64,000 bases of DNA from Amycolatopsis keratiniphila subsp. keratiniphila (GTDB lineage Bacteria > Actinomycetota > Actinomycetes > Mycobacteriales > Pseudonocardiaceae), in contig NZ_LQMT02000018.1 in assembly GCF_001620365.2 (NCBI RefSeq), positions 2,396 to 66,395 on the forward strand, in the 5' to 3' direction. A program made the position numbers and the translations under genes. Positions 27,598-37,067 of the stretch are shown here, piece by piece. The first letter of the stretch is position 1, and every line of letters starts with the position of its first letter. A model generated the notes under the pieces. It was not told where the DNA came from. It saw nothing but the letters and a program-made list of their open reading frames with translations, and searched no databases.

Positions 27598-29841
27598 TCA
27601 GTCCTCCACCAGGGCGGCCGACGTGATCCGGTGCAGCGGGTAGCGCTCGTTGTCGGTCCCTTCGAGGACCCCGCCGCCGACCCGCAGCGGCCGCACCACC
27701 CGCTGGCTCGCCGTCCCGCGTGAGTCGACGAACCCGATCCACACCTCGCGCCGTTCCATGGTCGCCTGCGACAACAGCGCCAGCGTCGCGGACGTATCCC
27801 CGGCACCGCCGCCCTGGGGTGCGCGCACCGTCTCGCCCCGGCGGCGCGCCGACGCGGCGTCACCGGCCCGGACGTGCGCGACGATCTTGCCGACCTGCTC
27901 GTCCGTCAGCCCGGCAGGCTCTCCAGGCGCGCGACGCGCGGCACGCGCCTTCGCGGGCAGGCGACGTCCAGACGGCCTGATGTCCATGACGCGTCCGTCG
28001 GGTCCTTCGGCGGCCGGAGCGAACCCGGCGGCGCGGAGCGCGTCGAGGACTTCGGCGAGCGGGTACGCGCTGATGAGCACCGTCGGCGCGATCATGCGCA
28101 AGCCGTACTCCGTCGCGACGGGGCTGCCCATGACCTCGGCGAGCAGCGACGCGTCGTCGCAGCGCAGGAACGACTCGGCGGCCCCGCCGCGCAGCCGCCC
28201 GTGCCGCCGGGCGACGTCGTCGATGAGGTAGCTCAGCGATTGGGGTACCGGCGTCGCCGACTTCGACGTGAACAGCTGATGCAGTTCGCCCGCGGTCCGC
28301 CCGGTGTCGAGCGCGCGCCGCACGGACGTCTCGGTGATCCGGTAGACGGTCGCGTGCCCGGCCGATTCGATGTCGGCGACGGCGGTCATCTCGGCCGCGA
28401 GTTCGGCCTCCAGCGGACCCGGCGCGACCACGGTCAGATCCGCTTGGACGAGCACGTGGTCCACCGGACGCGGCAGCGCGTCGAGCATCGCCTCGATCGC
28501 CCCCGGGCGATCCTTGGCCAGCAGCGCCCGGGTCGCGGTGGTGAGCCCGCCGAGCCCGATCAGGCCGAGCGCGGCCCCCTCGGCCATCGTCCAGCGCACG
28601 GTCTCGTCCCGCAGCCGCCCGCCCCGCCGCGGCGCGCGCCAGGCGAGCGCGGCGACCAGTTCGTCGGTGCTCTTCACGCCGGCGCCTTCGGGTAGCACCG
28701 CCAGCGCGAGGAGGATCCGGCGTCGCGAAGTGGGCGCCAGCGGACGGCGCAGGTCCTCCGACAACGGTGCGATCGGCTTGTCCTTCGCGTCCCGTCCGCC
28801 GGCGAGACCGGGCAGCCGGGGCAGTTCGAGCCAGGCTTGCGCGACCGTCATCCAACGCTGCGCGGTCGGCGAGGCGAGCCACGAATCCGTGAGCGTCGTC
28901 GGCACCCACTCCGGCGTGGTCGCTTCGCTGTCGGCCACCAGGCCGGCGCCGACCGCGATCTCCGCGAGCAGGGTCACCCGCGCCTCGTCGACGTCGAGAT
29001 CCTTCGCGAGCTTCTTCAGTTCGCGGACTCCGAGCCCGCCGGACTTCAGCACCGGTGGCGGCGTCTCGGACCAGGCGCGAAGCATGTTTTCGGTCTGGCG
29101 CAAGAACTCCATCGCCTCGCCGGCCGCCGTCGTGTCCACAGTGGACTGCTGATGCGGGTGGACGGGGAGCTCCGGTTCGCGCAGCGACGCCTGCTCGAAC
29201 ACCACCCCGCCGCGCAGCGCGATCCCGATTTCACGCGGCAGCTCGACGGTCTGGTCGTCCCGGCGCAGCAGCAGCCCCCTGGCGAGCAGGCGCTGGACGG
29301 GGTTCTGGGCCCGTTCCAGCGGGACATCGGCCGACGCGTCGCGGGTGCGGCCGATCGGCGGCCCGGCGGCCAGCGTCGTCAGCAGGGCACGTTCGTCCTC
29401 GCCGACCTCCGCGAGCGCGGCCTCGATGTCCGCTCCGGCGAGCGCGGGGGACGACGCCCCGAGCCCGGCGGGGAAGGGGCCGAGCGCGTCGCGGGCCGAC
29501 GGCGGGACGCGAAGCGCGTCGTCCTCGCCCCAGACCAAGGCCCGCTTACGCAGCAGCGCCAGCGCCGCACCGATCTCCGTGCCGACGAGTCGCGCGACCT
29601 CGGCCGCGGCGACCGGCTCGGTGTCCGCACCGGCCAGCAGCAGGGCGTCGAGGACGGCGAGGGTGAAGGTGTCGAGGTCTTCGCACGCACGCGCGACGGA
29701 GCCCGGCGTGCCTGCCCGGGTGGCGAGCACGATGGTGTCGGACGGGGGCGGCGTGGACAGGTCGCGACGCGTGCGCAGCAGCGCGGCGAGGGCGTCGTCG
29801 GACTCCTGGCGCAGCCAGTCCGCCAGGGATGGCGCGGGCAT
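27598..29841 (-). CDS. Helicase-associated (Helicase_C_3) protein with WYL-like C-terminus
   Basis: 747 residues. The N-terminus (LADWLRQESDDALAALLRTR) and the middle (HVLVQADLTVVAPGPLEAELAAEM, then PTVLISAYPLAEVLDALRAAGFAP) match proteins annotated as helicase-associated. The last 55 residues (VWIGFVDSRGTASQRVVRPL...) look like a WYL-type ligand-binding fold. No Walker motifs are present, so it is not itself a helicase; in mycobacteria the equivalent gene lies immediately upstream of XPB. ATG 29841 is chosen because the region upstream belongs to the divergent promoter. A 98-bp fragment of its 3' end is duplicated at 26620. Confidence 0.85.
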   Translation of the reverse strand: MPAPSLADWLRQESDDALAALLRTRRDLSTPPPSDTIVLATRAGTPGSVARACEDLDTFTLAVLDALLLAGADTEPVAAAEVARLVGTEIGAALALLRKRALVWGEDDALRVPPSARDALGPFPAGLGASSPALAGADIEAALAEVGEDERALLTTLAAGPPIGRTRDASADVPLERAQNPVQRLLARGLLLRRDDQTVELPREIGIALRGGVVFEQASLREPELPVHPHQQSTVDTTAAGEAMEFLRQTENMLRAWSETPPPVLKSGGLGVRELKKLAKDLDVDEARVTLLAEIAVGAGLVADSEATTPEWVPTTLTDSWLASPTAQRWMTVAQAWLELPRLPGLAGGRDAKDKPIAPLSEDLRRPLAPTSRRRILLALAVLPEGAGVKSTDELVAALAWRAPRRGGRLRDETVRWTMAEGAALGLIGLGGLTTATRALLAKDRPGAIEAMLDALPRPVDHVLVQADLTVVAPGPLEAELAAEMTAVADIESAGHATVYRITETSVRRALDTGRTAGELHQLFTSKSATPVPQSLSYLIDDVARRHGRLRGGAAESFLRCDDASLLAEVMGSPVATEYGLRMIAPTVLISAYPLAEVLDALRAAGFAPAAEGPDGRVMDIRPSGRRLPAKARAARRAPGEPAGLTDEQVGKIVAHVRAGDAASARRRGETVRAPQGGGAGDTSATLALLSQATMERREVWIGFVDSRGTASQRVVRPLRVGGGVLEGTDNERYPLHRITSAALVED

Positions 29842-29934
29842 AGACGACCAGGATACCGGGCGGGTGGTGGCCCGGCAGCCGCGTTCGGGCAGACTGTCCC
29901 TCGAGAACGGCTTGACCATGCTCTGGAGGACGTT

Positions 29935-30117
29935 GTGGCGAAGGGCGATAACAAGAAGCGCGCGGGCATCGACCCCACGTGGCCCGGTGAGGACGGGGAG
30001 CACCCCGTCACCGAGCTCGCGTCCGATCGGCAGGGCGCCTTGTCCCCGTTCGGCGACGTGACCTTCCCCCTCGACACGGTGCCGTACGTGCACCCCGAGA
30101 CCGAGATCAACCGGTAA
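29935..30117 (+). CDS. Small conserved-looking protein, 60 residues
   Basis: GTG 29935 has GGAGGA 5 nt upstream, giving a 60-residue product that starts VAKGDNKKRAGIDPTWPGED and ends HPETEINR. Codon use is strongly GC-biased at third positions as in real genes. No domain or signal is recognised; it is charged and probably soluble. It is divergent from the helicase-associated gene. Confidence 0.75.
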   Translation: MAKGDNKKRAGIDPTWPGEDGEHPVTELASDRQGALSPFGDVTFPLDTVPYVHPETEINR

Positions 30118-30217
30118 GAAGCTACTGACGGGTTACCCCTGCGAGGGTTCGTGGCGGTCGTCACGGGAGTAGGTTTTCGATCGACCTATTCGAGCTTTCC
30201 TCAGCGGGGGTAGTGCC

Positions 30218-31618
30218 ATGCCGGTTCCCGGTCCCGGATATTCGATCACCGTCCGGGTGGAGGCCCCCGCGTCGTCCACCGCGGCGGGCGATCTGACGAC
30301 CGCCGTCGGCCGGGTCGGCGGCGTGCTGACCGCGTTCGACGTCGTCGAGTCGCACCCCGACTCGATCGTCGTCGACATCAGCGCCAACGCCCTGTCGGAG
30401 AACCACGCGCAGGACATCACGCAGACCCTGGACTCGCTGCCGGGCGTCCGCGTGCGCAAGATCTCCGACCGGACGTTCCTGATCCACCTCGGCGGCAAGA
30501 TCGAGGTCACCCCCAAGGTCGCGCTCCGCAACCGTGACGACCTCTCCCGCGCGTACACGCCGGGTGTCGCCCGTGTGTGCCAGGCGATCGCGGCGAACCC
30601 CGAGGACGCGCGCCGCCTGACCATCAAGCGCAACACCGTCGCGGTGCTCACCGACGGCTCCGCGGTGCTGGGACTGGGCAACATCGGCCCGGCCGCCGCG
30701 CTGCCGGTGATGGAGGGCAAGGCGGCGCTGTTCAAGAAGTTCGCCGACGTCGACGCGTGGCCGGTCTGCCTGGACACCCAGGACACCGAAGAGATCATCA
30801 TGATCGCGAAGGCGCTCGCGCCGGTGTACGCGGGCATCAACCTCGAAGACATCGCCGCGCCGCGCTGCTTCGAGATCGAGAAGCGCCTGCGTGAGCAGCT
30901 CGACATCCCGGTCTTCCACGACGACCAGCACGGCACCGCGATCGTCGTGGTCGCCGCGCTGCGCAACGCCCTGCGCGTGGTCGGGAAGAACATCGAAGAC
31001 TGCAAGATCGTCGTCAGCGGCGTCGGCGCGGCGGGCTCGGCGATCATCCGCCTGCTGCTGCGCAAGAACCCGGGCGACATCGTGGCCGCCGACATCGACG
31101 GCATCGTGCACTCCGCGCGCGGCAACCTCGACGAGAACCTGACCTGGATCGCGGGGCACACGAACAAGGAGCAGCAGGCGGGCACGCTGCACGAGGCACT
31201 CGTCGGCGCCGACGTGTTCATCGGGGTCTCCGCGCCGAACCTGTTCGGGGCCGAGCAGGTCGCGACCATGAAGTCCGACGCCGTCGTGTTCGCGCTGGCC
31301 AACCCGGACCCGGAGATCGACCCGCTGGAGGCGCAGAAGCACGCCGCCGTGGTCGCCACCGGCCGCAGCGACTTCCCGAACCAGATCAACAACGTGCTCG
31401 CGTTCCCCGGCGTCTTCCGCGGCCTGCTCGACGCGCAGGCGCACCACATCGACGACTCGATGCTCCTCGCGGCCGCCGACGCCATCGCGGACGTCGTGGA
31501 CAACGGCAAGCTGAACGCTTCGTTCATCGTGCCGAGCGTGTTCGACAACGCCGTCGCCCCGGCGGTCGCCGAAGCCGTGAAGAAGGCCGCGAAGGCTGCG
31601 AAATCTGCCCAGTCGTAG
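30218..31618 (+). CDS. NAD-type malic enzyme with N-terminal ACT domain
   Basis: 466 residues. An ACT-like regulatory domain (about 1-85, YSITVRVEAPA) precedes the malic enzyme core: catalytic Tyr in SRAYTPGVA, catalytic Lys in MEGKAALFKKFA, metal site in DDQHGTA and the nucleotide-binding GVGAAGSA. It decarboxylates malate to pyruvate. The ACT domain suggests amino-acid control. ATG 30218 follows a G-rich site. Confidence 0.93.
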   Translation: MPVPGPGYSITVRVEAPASSTAAGDLTTAVGRVGGVLTAFDVVESHPDSIVVDISANALSENHAQDITQTLDSLPGVRVRKISDRTFLIHLGGKIEVTPKVALRNRDDLSRAYTPGVARVCQAIAANPEDARRLTIKRNTVAVLTDGSAVLGLGNIGPAAALPVMEGKAALFKKFADVDAWPVCLDTQDTEEIIMIAKALAPVYAGINLEDIAAPRCFEIEKRLREQLDIPVFHDDQHGTAIVVVAALRNALRVVGKNIEDCKIVVSGVGAAGSAIIRLLLRKNPGDIVAADIDGIVHSARGNLDENLTWIAGHTNKEQQAGTLHEALVGADVFIGVSAPNLFGAEQVATMKSDAVVFALANPDPEIDPLEAQKHAAVVATGRSDFPNQINNVLAFPGVFRGLLDAQAHHIDDSMLLAAADAIADVVDNGKLNASFIVPSVFDNAVAPAVAEAVKKAAKAAKSAQS

Positions 31619-31621
31619 GAC

Positions 31622-31644
31622 GTGGTAGCAAAGGTCCCTTGCTC
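31622..31644 (+). repeat. 23-bp dispersed repeat (family E), copy 2
   Basis: Identical to 5783-5805. It begins 3 bp after the malic enzyme stop codon, a position that would suit a terminator or 3'-end element. Confidence 0.85.
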
Positions 31645-31710
31645 CATTCGGCGGCGCCGTCATCACTGTGACCGACGTCGAGGCCGACTTCAGGGTGGTG
31701 CAGAACCTGC

Positions 31711-32019
31711 GTGACCCGGCGACCCCGGCTGAGCGGGGCCAGGGAGATGCGGCGCGTACTGGGCGACCGGACGCGGATGGTGTCGGTCGACGACGGCGGG
31801 CAGGGGGTCTGGCTGAGCTCGGAGAACGCTTGCGGCAACAACGCCGTCAACCGGTTCCTCGTGGACGGCAAGCGTCCCGCGCACGACACGGCCTGCGCCG
31901 CGGACCGGGGCGGGCTCTTCGCCTCGATGACGCCGGAGCAGCGGCAGGAACGGGAGAAGGCCCTCGGCGAGGTTCGCTCGAAGCAGCGGATGTTTCAAGG
32001 ACTAGCCTGCTGGGCGTGA
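31711..32019 (+). CDS. Hypothetical protein, possibly frameshifted at its 5' end
   Basis: The confident part runs from about 31747 (MRRVLGDRTRMVSVDDGGQGVW onward, ending MFQGLACWA) and has three cysteines. The frame opening at GTG 31668 encodes a plausible N-terminus (VTDVEADFRVVQNLRDPATPAERGQ) in the other frame; one extra G near 31741-31745 would explain the break. No family recognised. It overlaps the start of moaC by 4 bp. Confidence 0.5.
   Translation: MTRRPRLSGAREMRRVLGDRTRMVSVDDGGQGVWLSSENACGNNAVNRFLVDGKRPAHDTACAADRGGLFASMTPEQRQEREKALGEVRSKQRMFQGLACWA
32003..32008 (+). promoter_or_regulatory. -10 hexamer TAGCCT, leaderless moaC
   Basis: TAGCCT ends 7 nt before GTG 32016. No ribosome-binding site precedes the start. 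Confidence 0.5.
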
Positions 32020-32486
32020 GTGAACTCAGCCACGTCGACCATACGGGTGCCGCCCGTATGGTCGACGTTTCCGGCAAGACGCCCACCGCCCGCACCGCGC
32101 TGGCGGGCGGCACCGTGCACACCACGGCCGAGGTGCTCGGCCTGCTGGCGACGGACGGGCTACCCAAGGGCGACGCGCTCGCGACCGCCCGGATCGCGGG
32201 CATCATGGGCGCGAAGAAGGTGCCCGAGCTGATCCCGCTCTGCCACCAGATCGCGTTGTCCGGGGTGAAGGTCGAGTTCGTCCTCGACGAGACCGCCGTG
32301 CACATCACCGCGACCGCGAAGACGAACGACCGGACCGGCGTCGAGATGGAGGCGCTGACCGCCGTCGCCGTCGCCGGGCTGACCCTGCACGACATGATCA
32401 AGGCCGTCGACCCGGCGGCGACCCTCGACGACGTCCGCCTGATCCGCAAGGACGGCGGCAAGACCGGGACCTGGGAGCGGCCGTGA
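32016..32486 (+). CDS. moaC: Cyclic pyranopterin monophosphate synthase
   Basis: 156 residues. Acts after MoaA in molybdenum cofactor synthesis to give cyclic pyranopterin monophosphate. Visible motifs: MVDVSGK at the N-terminus, KKVPELIPLCHQI and the active-site segment TGVEMEALTAVAVAGLTLHDMIKAVD. It heads the moaC-mog-moaE operon, each gene overlapping the next by 4 bp. Confidence 0.95.
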   Translation: MSELSHVDHTGAARMVDVSGKTPTARTALAGGTVHTTAEVLGLLATDGLPKGDALATARIAGIMGAKKVPELIPLCHQIALSGVKVEFVLDETAVHITATAKTNDRTGVEMEALTAVAVAGLTLHDMIKAVDPAATLDDVRLIRKDGGKTGTWERP

Positions 32487-32974
32487 ACCGGGTCGCGAGG
32501 GTGATCGTGGCGTCCAATCGCGCCGCGAAGGGCGTCTACGAGGACACGACCGGCCCGGTCATCGCGGACTGGCTCGCTTCACGGGGCTGGGAAGTGCCCG
32601 CGCCCGTGGTCGTCCAAGACGGCGACCCGGTCGGCGAAGCCCTGCGAGACGCCGTCGCGGCCGGGGTCCAGGTGATCGTGACGACCGGCGGCACCGGCAT
32701 CTCGCCGACGGACCGCACGCCGGACGTCACCCGCGCCGTCCTCGACTACGAACTCCCCGGCGTCGCGGACGCGATCCGTGCCGCCGGACTGCCCAAGGTC
32801 CCCACGGCCGTGCTCTCGCGCGGCGTCGCCGGCGTCGCGGGCAGGACCCTCGTGGTGAACCTGCCCGGTTCACGCGGCGGGGTGAAGGACGGCCTGGGCG
32901 TACTGGACGGGATCCTCGACCACGCCGTCGACCAGCTGGCGGGCGGCGACCACCCACGGGAGGCACAGCAGTGA
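32483..32974 (+). CDS. mog: Molybdopterin adenylyltransferase / MoaB-Mog family
   Basis: 163 residues with the MoCF-binding fold: TTGGTGISPTDRTPD for MPT binding and VVNLPGSRGGVKDG near the end. It adenylylates molybdopterin before metal insertion. GTG 32483 overlaps the moaC stop (GTGA), so expression is coupled. Whether it is the Mog or MoaB type cannot be settled by eye. Confidence 0.92.
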   Translation: MNRVARVIVASNRAAKGVYEDTTGPVIADWLASRGWEVPAPVVVQDGDPVGEALRDAVAAGVQVIVTTGGTGISPTDRTPDVTRAVLDYELPGVADAIRAAGLPKVPTAVLSRGVAGVAGRTLVVNLPGSRGGVKDGLGVLDGILDHAVDQLAGGDHPREAQQ

Positions 32975-33399
32975 GCGTTCGGGTCGCACGGATCGCGGTG
33001 GTCGACGAGCCGCTTTCGGTCGAAGAACACGCCCGGCTGGTGGACGACGCGGCCGCGGGCGCCGTCGTCACCTTCGGCGGGGTCGTCCGGGACCACGACG
33101 GCGGGCGGTCGGTGGAGAGGCTCGCCTACGAAGGGCACCCCAGTGCCGCCGACGTGCTCGCGGAGGTCGTCACGGACCTCTCGGGGAAATGGGAAGGCGT
33201 GCGGGCGGTCGCCGTCAGCCACCGGCTGGGCGCGCTGGCCATCGGGGACGTCGCGCTGGCGTGCGCTGTGGCGGCCGAGCACCGGGGCCAGGCCTTCGCG
33301 GCCTGCTCGGAGCTGGTCGACGAGGTCAAGGCGCGGCTGCCGGTGTGGAAGCACCAGCACTTCAGCGACGGCAGCGACGAATGGGTCAACTCGCCGTAG
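32971..33399 (+). CDS. moaE: Molybdopterin synthase large subunit
   Basis: 142 residues. VTFGGVVRD, LAYEGHPSA and the catalytic region VKARLPVWKHQHFSDG (two lysines) mark MoaE, which pairs with thiocarboxylated MoaD to build the dithiolene. GTG 32971 overlaps the mog stop. The moaD partner is at 35668 on the other strand. Confidence 0.95.
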   Translation: MSVRVARIAVVDEPLSVEEHARLVDDAAAGAVVTFGGVVRDHDGGRSVERLAYEGHPSAADVLAEVVTDLSGKWEGVRAVAVSHRLGALAIGDVALACAVAAEHRGQAFAACSELVDEVKARLPVWKHQHFSDGSDEWVNSP

Positions 33400-33428
33400 C
33401 GGGGTGAGCCGGCCCCGGACCCACCGAG

Positions 33429-33483
33429 TGTCATGAAAGGGTCGTTCAGGACATTTTTCGTCCTGAACGACCCTTTCATGACA
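33429..33483. repeat. Perfect hairpin repeat (family C), bidirectional terminator candidate
   Basis: 24-bp arms starting TGTCATGAAAGGGTCG pair perfectly around the 7-nt loop ATTTTTC. It follows moaE by 29 bp and faces the convergent rpf gene. Confidence 0.88.
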
Positions 33484-33511
33484 TCTGGAGGCGCGATCCG
33501 GCCCCGGACAC

Positions 33512-33555
33512 GACAAAGCCCCACCGCCGGGGGAATGGCGCGGTGGGGCCTTGTC
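33512..33555 (-). terminator. Terminator of the rpf gene
   Basis: AGCCCCACCGC pairs with GCGGTGGGGC around a short loop, flanked by GACAA/TTGTC. It lies about 60 bp past the rpf stop codon. The form resembles the hairpins at 62486-62528 and 63370-63409. Confidence 0.7.
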
Positions 33556-33616
33556 AGTCGTGACGTGGCCGCGCGGGGAATCCCGCGGGCATCACGACTT
33601 ACTGGTGCTCAAGAGC

Positions 33617-34440
<824 letters not shown>

Positions 34441-34522
34441 GTTCCCGGTGTTGCGTGGTCGGTCGGGGCCAACCGAAAAGCGACGGTACGTAACGAACGG
34501 CCGGGACGGAAATTATTCGAGC

Positions 34523-34538
34523 TGTGACCTACATCACA
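34523..34538. promoter_or_regulatory. GlxR/CRP-type site upstream of rpf
   Basis: TGTGACCTACATCACA is an exact match to TGTGA-N6-TCACA and to the GlxR form TGTGANNTANNTCACA. It lies about 275 bp upstream of the rpf start and 80 bp upstream of the riboswitch. In M. tuberculosis CRP (Rv3676) controls rpfA through such a site. Confidence 0.8.
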
Positions 34539-34664
34539 GTAACAGCACGCAACCCATAACGATTCGGCTGTTTATGCAGGTCAGCGGGCCGTTATCTGGC
34601 CGTTTCCTGACCGAGATAATTCACAGATCGTGAGGCTTGCATCACGTGGATTAAGGGGTGACTG

Positions 34665-34698
34665 GCCCATTCGTGCGCCTTCGCGCGCGAATGGGCCG
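34665..34698 (-). terminator. Terminator of the phosphodiesterase gene
   Basis: Arms GGCCCATTCG and CGAATGGGCC with further GCGC pairing around the loop, 6 bp beyond the stop codon. Confidence 0.75.
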
Positions 34699-34704
34699 CG
34701 CACT

Positions 34705-35556
34705 TTAGCGAGACCTCAAGAAGTTCGCCAGCCCTGGCAGGTCATCCGTATTCAGGTGGTCGACCCCGGCGGCGACCAGCTCTTTCCACAACGCGTCACG
34801 GCCGGGCCCCGCGACGTCCGGCGTGGCCCAGAAGCGCACGCGCTGACCCGCCGCGTGGGCCCGCTTCACCAGGTCGTGCAGTTTCGCCCGCTCCTCGGCG
34901 GGGAAAGGGCCTTCGCCGGTCCAGGTGAACATGCCCGGCCAGGAGTCAGAGACCAGCGGAGTGACCCGGGGGTCCGAACCGATGCCGAGGTCGTTCTGGT
35001 CCTTGATCCGGCCGTCGTAGAAGGCCAGCCGGAACTTCTGCCCGAGCATCACGTCCTTGGGGCGGCCCCCGGAGATGACCGCGGTGACGGCCCGCTTCTT
35101 CACGTGTCCGAACGCGTACAGAGAGAAAAGGAAGGAGTAGCGCGGGTCGTACAGCCGCTTCTCCAGTGCCGCGTACGTGCTGTTCGCGTCGCCCTTGACG
35201 TCGATCAGCAACTGGAACTCCGCCCGCTGCCGGTAGACGCCGACGCCGTGGTTGGCCAGCACACGCTTGCGCAGCGGCTCCAGGTAGAGCGACTCCAGGG
35301 TGCGGTCCGGGCGGGTGTCCGCGAGGTCGTGGGCGACCAGCAGCTGCCCGTCCACGAGGAAGATGTCGGCCTCGACACTGGTGAAGCCCTGATCGAGCGC
35401 GTCCTGCAGCGGACGGGTGTGCTCGTAGTCGTTGTGGCTGTGCGCCTGCGGCAACGGCTTGACGCCACGTTCGTGGGCGGAGGCGGGCGCGGTCGCGAGG
35501 CTCGTGGCGGCGACCGCGGCGAGCAGCGCGGCGAGGATACGGCGGGGAGTGATCAC
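34705..35556 (-). CDS. Secreted glycerophosphodiester phosphodiesterase / PI-PLC-like protein
   Basis: 283 residues with a signal peptide (about 1-28, ending ASA). The HSHNDYEHTRPLQDAL and SVEADIFLVDGQLLVAHD motifs are those of the PLC-like TIM-barrel phosphodiesterases. It would act on phosphodiester headgroups outside the cell. GTG 35556 follows GAGGAT; the longer frame to 35628 runs into a dispersed repeat. It is an insertion relative to the mycobacterial rpfA-moaD order. Confidence 0.83.
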   Translation of the reverse strand: MITPRRILAALLAAVAATSLATAPASAHERGVKPLPQAHSHNDYEHTRPLQDALDQGFTSVEADIFLVDGQLLVAHDLADTRPDRTLESLYLEPLRKRVLANHGVGVYRQRAEFQLLIDVKGDANSTYAALEKRLYDPRYSFLFSLYAFGHVKKRAVTAVISGGRPKDVMLGQKFRLAFYDGRIKDQNDLGIGSDPRVTPLVSDSWPGMFTWTGEGPFPAEERAKLHDLVKRAHAAGQRVRFWATPDVAGPGRDALWKELVAAGVDHLNTDDLPGLANFLRSR

Positions 35557-35605
35557 TGGCGCATCCTCGGCTGCTTCGGCGACCGGACGGTGAACTCGAG
35601 ACGGC

Positions 35606-35628
35606 GAGCAAGGGACCTTTGCTACCAC
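35606..35628 (-). repeat. 23-bp dispersed repeat (family E), copy 3
   Basis: Identical to 5783-5805 but inverted. It lies about 40 bp past the moaD stop codon, in the same relative orientation as the copy behind the malic enzyme gene. Confidence 0.85.
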
Positions 35629-35667
35629 TTTCGAGGTTCGCGCAGGTCAGCGACGGTGAGCGATGGG

Positions 35668-35922
35668 TCAGCCGCCGGCGAACGGGGGCAGGACGTCCAG
35701 TTCGGCCGCGTCGGTCAGCGGCCGCGTGAGATCCCGCACCGCGACGCCGTCCAGCAGGTACGAGACCGCGTCGAGCAGCTTCGCCAGCTTCTCCGGGTGG
35801 AGTTCACGCAGACGGGCGACGGCGTCGGCGACGCGGGCGCCGTCCGGGAGGGTCACCTTCTCCTCGTCGAGGCCGACGGCCGCCCGGGCCGACGCGAAGT
35901 ACCGCACCACGATGGTCACCAT
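35668..35922 (-). CDS. moaD: Molybdopterin synthase sulfur carrier (MoaD/ThiS)
   Basis: 84 residues with a ubiquitin-like fold and the required C-terminal Gly-Gly (PPFAGG). It is thiocarboxylated and donates sulfur with MoaE. ATG 35922 lies 1 bp after the moaA stop, so both are one operon. Confidence 0.92.
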   Translation of the reverse strand: MVTIVVRYFASARAAVGLDEEKVTLPDGARVADAVARLRELHPEKLAKLLDAVSYLLDGVAVRDLTRPLTDAAELDVLPPFAGG

Positions 35923-35923
35923 G

Positions 35924-36988
35924 TCAGCCGCCGATCGCGCTCATCGGCCGGATCGGCTGCGCGAACCCGGCCTCGTTGATCTCGTGCCCGGCGAGCTTGC
36001 CCCACATGGTCGCCCGCCAGGCGTCCGCCACCTCTTCTTCGCGCGCGCCCGCGCGCACGAGGGCCCGAAGATCCGTCTCGTCGTTGCTGAACAGGCACGA
36101 GCGCACCGCGCCGTCCGCGGTCAGCCGGGTCCGCTCGCAGGCGCCGCAGAACGGACGCGTCACCGACGCGATCACGCCCACGTCGCCAGGGCCGCCGTCG
36201 ACCAGCCAGCGTTCGGCGGGCGCCCCGCCCCGCGCGGCGGGGAACGGCGACAGCGAGAACTCCTCGCCGAGCATGCCGAGGATCTCCTCGGCGGTGATCA
36301 TGTCGCCGCGGTTCCAGCCGTGCTGCGCGTCCAGCGGCATCTGCTCGATGAACCGCAGGTGGTACCCCTCGGCGAGGCAGAACTTCAGCAGCGGCACGGC
36401 CTGGTCTTCGTTCAGCCCGCGCATCAGTACCGCGTTGACCTTCACCGGGTCCAGCCCGGCTTCACGCGCGGCGGCCATGCCGGCGAGCACGTGCGAAAGC
36501 CGGTCGCGACGCGTGATCGTCTCGAACAGCGCGCGGTCGACGGTGTCCAGCGAGACGTTGATGCGGTCCAGCCCGGCGTCGGCAAGCGACTTCGCGCGCT
36601 TCGCGAGCCCGATCCCGTTGGTGGTCATGGAAAGCCGCGGTCGCGGTTCGAGTGCCGCGACCCGCTCGACGATCTTCTCCAGCCCTTGGCGCAGCAGCGG
36701 TTCGCCGCCGGTGAGCCGGATGTCGGTGATCCCGAGCCGTTCGACGGCGATCCGCAGCAGGAGTACGAGTTCGTCGTCGGTCAGCACGTCCGCGCTCGGC
36801 ATCCATTCGAGCCCTTCGGCGGGCATGCAATAGGTGCAGCGCAGATTGCACTTGTCGGTGAGCGACACCCGCAGGTCGGTCGCCACGCGGCCGAAGGTGT
36901 CGATCAGGGCTGGGTTGTCCGGCCTGGGCACGCTGGGGCGACCACGTGTACCGGGGACACGGGGAAACCCGAGATCGACTGCTGTCAT
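35924..36988 (-). CDS. moaA: GTP 3',8-cyclase
   Basis: 354 residues. Radical-SAM cluster CxxxCxxC in DKCNLRCTYCMP (about residues 47-54), a second cluster in PFCGACERTRL plus a later Cys (VRSCLF), and the C-terminal Gly-Gly (SAIGG) needed for activity. It turns GTP into the cofactor precursor used by MoaC. ATG 36988 is preferred over GTG 36994 because a -10 hexamer lies 7 nt upstream of it. Confidence 0.95.
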   Translation of the reverse strand: MTAVDLGFPRVPGTRGRPSVPRPDNPALIDTFGRVATDLRVSLTDKCNLRCTYCMPAEGLEWMPSADVLTDDELVLLLRIAVERLGITDIRLTGGEPLLRQGLEKIVERVAALEPRPRLSMTTNGIGLAKRAKSLADAGLDRINVSLDTVDRALFETITRRDRLSHVLAGMAAAREAGLDPVKVNAVLMRGLNEDQAVPLLKFCLAEGYHLRFIEQMPLDAQHGWNRGDMITAEEILGMLGEEFSLSPFPAARGGAPAERWLVDGGPGDVGVIASVTRPFCGACERTRLTADGAVRSCLFSNDETDLRALVRAGAREEEVADAWRATMWGKLAGHEINEAGFAQPIRPMSAIGG

Positions 36989-36995
36989 TGACACC

Positions 36996-37001
36996 AGACT
37001 A
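36996..37001 (-). promoter_or_regulatory. -10 hexamer TAGTCT, leaderless moaA
   Basis: TAGTCT (minus strand) ends 7 nt before ATG 36988. Confidence 0.55.
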
Positions 37002-37067
37002 ACCCCGAAGCGCGCGAAAACCGACTGTCTAGAATCTCATTTCGCACCGAATCGGAGGGGTTTCCGG

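Noticed and set aside
34629..34648. Second CRP-like site GTGA...TCAC near the phosphodiesterase terminator
   Set aside because: The spacing is 8 rather than 6, and the outer bases do not match.
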